Position numbers and translations under genes: made by a program. This document shows, piece after piece, positions 16,001 through 21,853 of a DNA stretch of 23,839 nt. Source of the stretch: a virus; IMG/VR virus record IMGVR_UViG_3300025645_000446, positions 1 through 23,839 of that record, one strand, 5' to 3'. The stretch's first letter is position 1. The number at the start of each line of letters is the position of its first letter. The notes below the pieces were generated by a model. That model was not told the DNA's origin. It saw only the letters and a list, made by a program, of their open reading frames with translations, and did no database searches.

Positions 16001-19000
16001 GACTTGCCGACCATCACTGCCAGCTGAGTCTTAAAGCCACGGGCTTCCAGTGCAGCCTGCGGTTTGAGAACCGCCTGCAATACCCTGTCATCGCTCATGC
16101 GCGGCTTGCCAATGAGAGCGGCAAACGTGCGCAGGCTTGAATCGCTCGGCTTGGTCAGCAGGCCACCGCGATAACGGTTGAACGTGCGCGACCACCAGCG
16201 GTCCATTGTCAGGTAGCCGTGCGAGCCCATTAGGTTGGCATAGAACGCACCGAGCTTTGGGCCCAGGGCAACGACTGCCATTGGCATCTTGATGATGGCC
16301 TGGTAATCCGATTTGAGTTCTGTGCCGTTGGCCTTGGCGATCTTCTTTAGATCCGAGATGGATTTCTCGTTCATCAGGAAGTCGCGCATACCTTCTGCGC
16401 CCAGCTCATCGAACAGATTCTGCAAAACCTCAAGGTTGCCGTCGATGCTGTCCTGGCGCTGGTGTCCGATGTCGGTGGTGAACTGGCCTGTCTCGCGGAA
16501 ATTCGCGTAGATGTCCATCGCCTGATTTGTATTGCCCATCACCTTCTGGCCATCTGAAGTGATGGCGATCAGTGAGGTCATCACATCGCGGGCATTCTGG
16601 TCGGTCAGCAGCTCAGGGAAGGTTTCGCCCATTGTGTTGAGCGCATTCTGGAATTTCTCCGAATACCAGCCCACGCCGGAGTTCGAAGGGTTCTCCATCT
16701 CAAACTTGACCTCGGCCATGATCCAGTCAGCAATCTTGCTGATGGCTTCCTGGCTGCGGTCATCGCGGGCGATGCTGCCGTACTTCTCGAGCTGGCGTGC
16801 TTCCAGCGCCTGCGCAATCTGGCGGGTGTTGTACTGCTTGCCCGGCTCTAAACCGTAGGCTTGCAGGGTTTCATCGCCTGCGCGGATACTTGCGGACTGG
16901 TTAAGGACTTGTCTTGCGATGATGCCTGCGCCAACATCACGCTCTGATTCATACCGCACCACATCCTGCATCGGGTACAGGTACTTTTGCCCGCCGGGTG
17001 CAATGTCAAAAGTACTGCCCGGAGGCACCAAGTGCTGTGCCTGCATCTCACGAAACCGAGCCTCGTCAACCAAGATGGGTTCGCCAAGTGTTACTTCGCC
17101 GATGGCTTTTGCCTTGCCAGCGCCGGTACGAACTATCGCGACCCGTTGGCCAACGTAGGGGCGCAATGAATCTGAATTGCGCGTTTCAAAAGTTTTTGTC
17201 CCGTCAACGATGGCATCGGCATACGCCAAGCCTGCGCCCGAGTCGTTGCGGACGTTGATGCCCATTAGCCGACCGTCTTGATTGAAGAAGTCGGCTTCTT
17301 CATTGAGCACCGACCCCTGGCCGGTTTTGCTGACGGGTTTCAGTGAGTACCTTGCCTGCATCTCTTCAGGCGTAATGCCATAACGCCCGGCCATCGTCGT
17401 ATAAAACGCGGTGGTCCAGGTTGCGTAGGCGTCGTTCACATCCTTGCGGAATCGGCCGGCGGTGTTGAGCTGGTCCAATATGGACTGCTTCACGCGGTCA
17501 TGCGACTCCTGCATGGCCTGCTGGTCATTGGCTTGCTGGATGACGCGCTGCGTTTCTTGCGCCAGGAACTCTTCGGCTTTGGCGCCGGCTTCCTTCGACT
17601 CGAACTGGCTCATCGCCCTCGAGTCGCCGATGCGTGAGTGTTCGACCAGGGTCTGCTCGAGCGGGGTGCCAGGGGCAACCGCGAGCACATCGCCAATCGA
17701 AATGGACACTGCGCCATTGGCAGCCAGCGCGGCTTCCATCTGCTCGGCAACGCCTGGCAGTTGTGCCAGCACCTCGGGCGCCAGTTGGTTCAGTACCTCG
17801 GCATCGACGAACACTTCCGTCGGTGCGCCTTCAGTCTGGTCGGCCATTGCCTGGACCAGGGTGCGGAACTCTTCCGGGTTGCGCTCGCGCAGCTTTGAAG
17901 TGGCTGCGGTCTGGATCGAGGATCGAAGCGTCTCTGCATGCGTGTTAGCGTCGTTCTGTTCCTGAGCTCGACGGTTAACGGTTTCCTGCACCTTTGTGAC
18001 TGCGTTACGCGCTGTTGCTGCGCCACCGCCTGCACCGGCTCCGCCCATGAAGGACGCCACGACACCCTCGAGCAACGATTGCGCGTTGTCGAACGACAGC
18101 ATCGTCGCGAGGTTACTGTTGACCTGTTGCAGGGATTCGGTAAAACCTTCACCGAAAATCGCACCGACCACGCCGCGCACGCCCTTACCTTGGGCGCCGA
18201 GTACTTTGTCCAGGCCGGTTTTTTCGAGCCAGCTATTGACCAGTGCGGTCTGCATGGTGGCTTGTGTAAAGTCGGCGTCGCTAATCTTCTGGCCCGTGCG
18301 GCGCTCAAAGTCGGCAGCGCTACTGGCCTGCTCCATGCCCTCCATCCATGCCATGAACGGCACGGAACCGCCAGACTTCATGGCGGTATAAAGCGACGGG
18401 ATAGCCTGGCCAATAAATGCGGTCCAGTAGTTTTTGTCAGTTAGCACCTGGCCGAGCTGGCCTACTTGGCCGGTCTGCACCGCCGTCTTGAGCGCGGTGT
18501 CTGCGTTTTGTGCCAGCTTACGTAGGTCGCTGAAACTGTTGCCAAACGTGGCCGGGTCGTCTGCCAAGGTCTTCGTCGCGGAAGAGATGGCGTCGGCAAC
18601 CTGGCTTGTGCCGGCGAACATTTTCGTACCGGCTGGCAGTTGGCCTTGCGACAGAATGCGCAGGACGTCTTCCAAGCCGCGAACCGGGTTGACGATGGCG
18701 GGCAGGCCGGTCTTTTCAACCAGGCCGGCGACGTAGCCGGTAACACGTTGCGCGGCGTCAGGCGTGCGGAATAGGCTTTCAGATACGCCCAACACCGCCT
18801 GGCTGGCGCCGGCGGCAGCGAGCGCAACAAAACTTGACTCAACCTTTTTGAGTGGCTCGACGTCATCGTGCGCTTGCACGGCAAGGCGTACGCGCTCGCG
18901 CATCTGCTTGGCCAGGATTGGCGAACCCTTCAACGATTCATCGGCCTTGTTGACCGCTGCCTGGAACTCGACATCCATCAGGTTCCGGGCCACGACATCG

Positions 19001-19182
19001 TCCGGAATGCCGGTCTCTTTCGATAGCTGGGTGGCGCGTGCCGCCTGGTCCGGGTTGGTCTTGACCGCAGTCTCGAGGACTGTTTTTAAAGGGATGCCGG
19101 TATCGAGTTGTGCAGAATTCGGGTCAAAGGTGGTGTCGGGGCTGGCAGTGGATGGATCGAAGGTCATTGAGCGGGGTTCCAT
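10036..19182 (-). CDS. Giant ejected polyvalent protein in the T7 gp16 position
   Basis: 3048 codons, over twice the length of T7 gp16, in the slot between the gp15-like gene and the fibre, so probably an ejected internal virion protein. Map by residue: helical N-terminus with hydrophobic patches (about 110-400); ASCH-like domain (about 640-750, with TKTFETRN and GEVTLGEP); an unnamed conserved module (about 755-1200, with MDRWWSRTFNRYRGG near 990); a second one (about 1455-1690, HWEEKNILAHIRF, FIEELQSDW, KVGGEGMKSFYDKI); a zinc-peptidase-like block, HETGH at 1794-1798 with HERFAESFEQY at 1848-1858; a long helical region (about 1880-2860); a hydrophobic stretch (2879-2903); and a C-terminus like the large polyvalent protein-associated domain LPD38. 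The start is uncertain: ATG 19182 has AGGA very close, while ATG 19167 gives an ATGA overlap with the previous stop. Confidence 0.88.
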   Translation of the reverse strand: MEPRSMTFDPSTASPDTTFDPNSAQLDTGIPLKTVLETAVKTNPDQAARATQLSKETGIPDDVVARNLMDVEFQAAVNKADESLKGSPILAKQMRERVRLAVQAHDDVEPLKKVESSFVALAAAGASQAVLGVSESLFRTPDAAQRVTGYVAGLVEKTGLPAIVNPVRGLEDVLRILSQGQLPAGTKMFAGTSQVADAISSATKTLADDPATFGNSFSDLRKLAQNADTALKTAVQTGQVGQLGQVLTDKNYWTAFIGQAIPSLYTAMKSGGSVPFMAWMEGMEQASSAADFERRTGQKISDADFTQATMQTALVNSWLEKTGLDKVLGAQGKGVRGVVGAIFGEGFTESLQQVNSNLATMLSFDNAQSLLEGVVASFMGGAGAGGGAATARNAVTKVQETVNRRAQEQNDANTHAETLRSSIQTAATSKLRERNPEEFRTLVQAMADQTEGAPTEVFVDAEVLNQLAPEVLAQLPGVAEQMEAALAANGAVSISIGDVLAVAPGTPLEQTLVEHSRIGDSRAMSQFESKEAGAKAEEFLAQETQRVIQQANDQQAMQESHDRVKQSILDQLNTAGRFRKDVNDAYATWTTAFYTTMAGRYGITPEEMQARYSLKPVSKTGQGSVLNEEADFFNQDGRLMGINVRNDSGAGLAYADAIVDGTKTFETRNSDSLRPYVGQRVAIVRTGAGKAKAIGEVTLGEPILVDEARFREMQAQHLVPPGSTFDIAPGGQKYLYPMQDVVRYESERDVGAGIIARQVLNQSASIRAGDETLQAYGLEPGKQYNTRQIAQALEARQLEKYGSIARDDRSQEAISKIADWIMAEVKFEMENPSNSGVGWYSEKFQNALNTMGETFPELLTDQNARDVMTSLIAITSDGQKVMGNTNQAMDIYANFRETGQFTTDIGHQRQDSIDGNLEVLQNLFDELGAEGMRDFLMNEKSISDLKKIAKANGTELKSDYQAIIKMPMAVVALGPKLGAFYANLMGSHGYLTMDRWWSRTFNRYRGGLLTKPSDSSLRTFAALIGKPRMSDDRVLQAVLKPQAALEARGFKTQLAVMVGKSEPGKTAEKVAWMEEAKRLAGAKFDKLYKEHNIERAANTIYKMAFVNLEDAPFGAKDRTFMLDATNAAQKKLAAEGYNLSIADIQAILWYYEKKLYGELGARSSGKISYEEAARIVVDARNNGIDISELESPDEDEDSDPAEGGVPLGEEIYNAGNESDGVLNQSPTFYSALSRAVEGAKQSKAPAKDWLAIITKLPGVKAEEVEWTGLREYLELRGKDQVTKQEISDYLAANGVQVDEVMKGEADPVAARQQAADDMRETMEAGGSFDIDAQSALDQWLTSAPDSQMARQAGVLLEEKLSEAGDNRSPSEYIEAGQEQTDSTKYAGYQLPGGENYRELLLTLPSGSTNTDARDFLRSLGEDPEAYYGFTNPADYDAVALSKGWKPSGKPSTDYRSNHWEEKNILAHIRFNDRIDADGKKVLFIEELQSDWAQDGRKRGFGDKLMDGYSLVEQEPGFYHLRDKESSLPLAYGSLEKVEKKAKLLGVLKIGVPTAPFVGETKAWLSLGIKRMIRYAAENGYDKVAFVNGEQSADRYNLSKQVDRIVWLPGTNGLGGELKAYDARRQEVVSKSNVSDADLSDLVGKEIAERILSRTPDASGFVDLENQDLKVGGEGMKSFYDKIVPQTANDVLKKLGGGKIETIAFKSQRERLLKQRNESEVGSREYEQASMALYEIAQEGAAPEIAEQAGFTITDAMRELVMGGQALFQGARGTFNPKTLELALNENADLSTFLHETGHFFLEVMADLASQPDAPADIQSDMAELAKWFGIADLATWNAMSLDQKRPYHERFAESFEQYLLEGKAPSVELQPLFRKFRAWMLNVYKSLKAFIAAHPEGDVQLSDEVRQVFDRMLASEAQIAEAEQVAGLLPEENATAEAVEKLTARSLRDLKWTVNARSKAIKALQKQAAELRKGVEAEIRAEVGAQPVYAARQFLKTDTKLDTATLSEMYMGEGDKYALLDWKTLSDQKLAGTDGVHPDIIADMFGFESGDALVRSLLTAEPMASVVEGMTDQRMLEEHGDLIDQRAIASAANEAVHNEARARSLATELRSQAEMLNPRTDTGEVNAKGSKITVNAIVEAAKQFAANVIARTPLRDLKSKVVQHTAAERRAGKRWQEHTAKGETQEAVKAKQDQVLNNAAAKAAVEAQEEMRKILTFFKRVIKDGNEKTVEKGRDPDVVNAARAILGAYGIAPKGAKNAAEYMDLVAKNDPAMFAALQSSVQGALNMAQPLDALTMEELRGLHEEIQAMWHLAKRSRQMEVDGDMMEIDDAAEQLQERMQEIGVPDAMPGETGAITKREAAGRALQFAGSLLRRAEQWADGMGSAFTKLVFQPIKDAANAYRADRVKYRKAYQALVDKVAPYLRKGTIAAPELNYTFGKGHNGIGHAELLHAILHTGNESNKRKLLLGRKWATENEDGTLDTTDWDNFIQRMWSTGVLTGDHYTFAQGVWDLLEQTKPLAQKTHRDVFGRYFAEVTADEFETPFGTYRGGYVPAQADPRIVQDAALRDLASTENENMAFSFPGTNKGFTKGRVEYNRPLLLDLRTIGQHIDKVLLFSHMEPAVRDVNKLLSRKGVSYSLGRIDPTIYAGMLTPWLNRSARQIVETPIVGDGGISRVLSAARGRAGMALMFGNISNAIQQLTGFSTAFSKLKADGLESHMMKATAQFITSPRKSAQAVSDASPFMATRMENEISAINDAMDAILLDPNLYQKAQAWTQKHAYFLQSALANTMEPIIWSAGYNAALEKNMSEKEAVRYADGLIRQTQGSTLPEDVSRIETGPAYARVFTQFIGYFNMMANTNATSLKQVSQEMGVKKGAGKMLGIVALGMLVPLWTAEAIAIAMRGGPDDKDDDGYLDDWLAAVFGMGTIKGTLAMIPFVGTLGNAAINRFNNNPADDKMSLSPAVSMLEAAVGVPKDVYMAITDPDKLNKRNAVRDVASAISLLTGLPATAIARPLGYIAALESGKVNPTSPLDAARGLVTGTPSPGSK

Positions 19183-20756
19183 TTTCCTGCGCCTGCATAC
19201 GTGGCGCGGTTGCCTTTGGCGTCGGTGTACGTCTGGCCAACGGTGAATTTTTCTTTTGGTGCGGTAGCAGGTGCCGTGGTTGGCTGCATTGTTGAGCGGA
19301 CCTGGTCGCGGGGTAGCGTGTACGCGGGCGCAGTGTCATCCCACAGGAACCCTTTCTTGGTCACGACGCTGGTCGTGAGCTTGTCGAGGATCTTCTGGCG
19401 CTCGTCGAAGTCTGGCTCTTTGCCGGTACGCTTCAGGTGTTCGTTGAAAAGGTCTTGCGCCGCGCCGGTGAACTGGCCGCGCTTGGTGGCGTTGTTTTCG
19501 CCCCCGAGATTCAAGGTGTTGGTGTAGGCACCGATTTGCTGCTCGGACGTCGCTACCTCGGGCAACTTGCCCGGCTTTGACGTTTTGGTCTGAATGTCCA
19601 GCAGCTGCTCGAGCTGGGCGGGCGCGATCTTCTCGGTGAGCCCGGCGAGGTTTACCTTCGTGCCGTTGAACAGCGCCTCGCGGGTATCGATGTACGTCTT
19701 CCAGTCGGTCTTGACGGTCTTACCCACGGTCAGGCGATCAGCCTTGACGCGGAGGTGCTCCTGGAGCTGCACGCGCTCGCGGCCGTCCATGCCCATCAGG
19801 ATCGCTTCCGGCACTTTCTTGTTCTTGCCCACCAGCTGCCAAGCGTCGTCGGCAAACTTCTGCTCGACCTCGCGCTTGGCTTCCCTGGCCAGCGAGTAGT
19901 TGTTCTTCATTTGCATGAGCGTCTTCTCACGCAGCGCCGGGTCTTCGATCTTGGCCGCAAGTGCGAGCTGGTCCGCCAGGGGTAACGGGGCGGCTTCAGC
20001 GGCAGTTTGTGTAGCCTTCTGGTTATCGACCTCGGCCTTGATGACCTGCTCGATCTTCGGCTGCGCAGCGAATGCGATTTCTGTCTTGTTATCTTGGTAG
20101 TACTTGTCGGCCAGTGCGGCGCCGCCCGGCAGCTCTGTCAGCTTGGCAATCTGGGAAACGTGGAGCTGCGATAGATTCTTGAGAGTCTCGGCCTGCACCT
20201 CTTCGGTGTTCCAACCCTTGCGGGCGCCGACCTGCGCGGAGAGCTCACGCACGCGCTGGGAGCCACCCGCAACGTCACCGCTCGAAACGGCAAACTGGAC
20301 CGAGGTAGCGACATTCGCTGCGTAGGTGTTGTCGGCGTGCTTTTCTTTTTCGACTTCAACGAACTGCGCGACCTGGCCAAGCGATGCTGCCTGCCGGCGA
20401 TTCAGGGACTGGCTGACCAGCCCCTTTGCCATCGGGTCCAGGCTTGAGCCGTAGGTCTGCGCAGCCTTGCCCCACCATTGCTGGGCAGCAGCCTGATACC
20501 CGTCGGCCTTCTCGCCTTGGAAGTTTTTGCGGTTCGCAGCGTCCCACTGCAACCAGCCGGCAGCGATCTCGGTGTCTGCTTTACTCGAGGCAGCCTCGGC
20601 CTCACGGATGACGCCACGGTCCAGCATCTGGCCGGCGACGCCGAGGCCCTGCGCCAGGGCGCGGGCATTCTTGGTGACGTCGACCTCTTGTTGAAAGCCG
20701 CCTTGCAGTGCTTGGTCGCGGACCTGATTGGTTTGGTAGACGGGTACGGTCGGCAT
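19164..20756 (-). CDS. Internal virion (core) protein, T7 gp15 position
   Basis: 530 residues, almost wholly helical and rich in Gln, Ala and Lys. It starts MPTVPVYQTNQVRDQALQGG, a form common in phage core proteins, and has repeated long helices (for instance KEKHADNTYAANVATSVQF near 130-150 and the LADQLALAAKIEDPALREKT block near 250). The last 30 residues (FTVGQTYTDAKGNRATYAG) resemble a small C-terminal tag of other ejected proteins. There is no enzyme motif and no membrane segment. In T7 the equivalent protein forms part of the periplasmic ejection tube with gp14 and gp16. The 19-nt overlap with the giant's first ATG shows coupling. Confidence 0.8.
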   Translation of the reverse strand: MPTVPVYQTNQVRDQALQGGFQQEVDVTKNARALAQGLGVAGQMLDRGVIREAEAASSKADTEIAAGWLQWDAANRKNFQGEKADGYQAAAQQWWGKAAQTYGSSLDPMAKGLVSQSLNRRQAASLGQVAQFVEVEKEKHADNTYAANVATSVQFAVSSGDVAGGSQRVRELSAQVGARKGWNTEEVQAETLKNLSQLHVSQIAKLTELPGGAALADKYYQDNKTEIAFAAQPKIEQVIKAEVDNQKATQTAAEAAPLPLADQLALAAKIEDPALREKTLMQMKNNYSLAREAKREVEQKFADDAWQLVGKNKKVPEAILMGMDGRERVQLQEHLRVKADRLTVGKTVKTDWKTYIDTREALFNGTKVNLAGLTEKIAPAQLEQLLDIQTKTSKPGKLPEVATSEQQIGAYTNTLNLGGENNATKRGQFTGAAQDLFNEHLKRTGKEPDFDERQKILDKLTTSVVTKKGFLWDDTAPAYTLPRDQVRSTMQPTTAPATAPKEKFTVGQTYTDAKGNRATYAGAGKWNPAQ

Positions 20757-20759
20757 CGG

Positions 20760-21389
20760 TTAGCCCGCCGTCTGGTAACGGGTGTCCAGGTTGCCGCTTT
20801 TGTAGCGGTACCACTTGTCAGCGACCTGTGCGCCACCAGCGAGCAGCGAGCCGCCGGCCGCCATATAAGGGCTGTTCGACATCGCTTCCGCCTGGTAGTT
20901 GGCGCCACGCGCACGCATCGACCAGGCCTCTTTTGCGGCGTTGGTACGTGCGGTGGCAGCGTCTGATTGTGAGAAGAAATCTGTCTGATCTTGCAGGTCA
21001 GCAGCGGTGCCATAGGCAAGGTCGAGCCCTTTGGTCGCCAGGCTTACGCGCTGTGCGCTCTTGAATGCGGCGCCCTTCTGTTGGATCGCGATGGCGTCTT
21101 TCTCGCCCCGGCGCTGCGCGTCTTGTGCCTGGATCTCGGCGGTCTTGGCGTTGTTGTTTGCCGTCTGCTGCGCGATCTGGCTCTGCTGGTAAGCGGAGCC
21201 GGCGGCCATCACGGTGCTACCGACGGTCGCTGCCAGGCTCAGTGCCTGCATCGTCGTCATAGTGGTAGCCACGGTTGCGGCTGTCGTCGCAGTTGCCGCG
21301 GTGGCAGCGGTTGCGCCAATGATGCCGGCGCTCGCGGCGCCATAAGTACCAGCTGCGGATAATGCTGCAAGGGTAATGGGTTCACACAT
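20760..21389 (-). CDS. Internal virion (core) protein, T7 gp14-like
   Basis: 209 residues. It has the gp14-like start MCEPITLAALSAAGTYGAASAG, an alanine- and threonine-rich hydrophobic stretch (about 6-65), then charged helices (QQSQIAQQTANNNAKTAEIQ and on) and a C-terminal segment with MAAGGSLLAGGAQVADKWYRY. The hydrophobic first third fits insertion of gp14 into the outer membrane during genome ejection in T7. It lies between the GNAT-fold gene and the gp15-like gene, with 2- and 3-nt gaps. The order and features agree with gp14, although similarity at this level is weak by eye. Confidence 0.8.
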   Translation of the reverse strand: MCEPITLAALSAAGTYGAASAGIIGATAATAATATTAATVATTMTTMQALSLAATVGSTVMAAGSAYQQSQIAQQTANNNAKTAEIQAQDAQRRGEKDAIAIQQKGAAFKSAQRVSLATKGLDLAYGTAADLQDQTDFFSQSDAATARTNAAKEAWSMRARGANYQAEAMSNSPYMAAGGSLLAGGAQVADKWYRYKSGNLDTRYQTAG

Positions 21390-21391
21390 GT

Positions 21392-21853
21392 TCAGGCTCG
21401 CAGTTCAAAACGGTGGAAGGCTTCGCCCAGAGCGCCGAATGGTGCAGCCTCATGGAGGGTGAACCCGAGGCGCTTGAGCCAACGCACGCTGGTCACGTTC
21501 TTTGCATGAACGAAATTCACCAGGTGCGGAAAGGCCTTTAGCATTTGCCCAATGTACTTGGGTGTCCTGCGCACAAGGACACGGCGCTGCGTGTCGAGCA
21601 CCGGGGTGCCGAGCATCCAGGGGGAGCCGATGCCGCTGATGATTGAGACGGCCGAGACGCCGATGATGCAGGCGAGCTCGCCATCAGCGAACGCTGACCA
21701 GCACAGCATCGAGTGGCCAACGCTGCGTTGGACCACCCAGAGCGGGTCTGCGTGCCCGCAGGCTGCCAGCTCCTCGATGTCGCTGGTCCGCATGTTCGCG
21801 GCCAGCAGCTCAGCGTCACCGGGTTCGGTGGCGCGGATGAGGATCTCAGCCAC
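21392..21853 (-). CDS. GNAT-fold virion protein, T7 gp13-like
   Basis: 153 residues from GTG at 21853 (VAEILIRATEPGDAELLAANMR), which overlaps the nozzle stop by 8 nt. A longer frame to 21970 lies wholly inside the nozzle gene and its extra residues are low in likeness to anything, so it was not used. The body follows the acetyltransferase (GNAT) plan: beta1-alpha1 as above, a beta hairpin (CWSAFADGELACIIGVSAV), and the last helix and strand NVTSVRWLKRLGFTLHEAAPFG. T7 gp13 (DUF2833) shares this fold and the same position between gp12 and gp14. Phage versions lack a known acetyl-CoA function; it may act in assembly. No strong ribosome site is seen. Confidence 0.78.
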   Translation of the reverse strand: MAEILIRATEPGDAELLAANMRTSDIEELAACGHADPLWVVQRSVGHSMLCWSAFADGELACIIGVSAVSIISGIGSPWMLGTPVLDTQRRVLVRRTPKYIGQMLKAFPHLVNFVHAKNVTSVRWLKRLGFTLHEAAPFGALGEAFHRFELRA

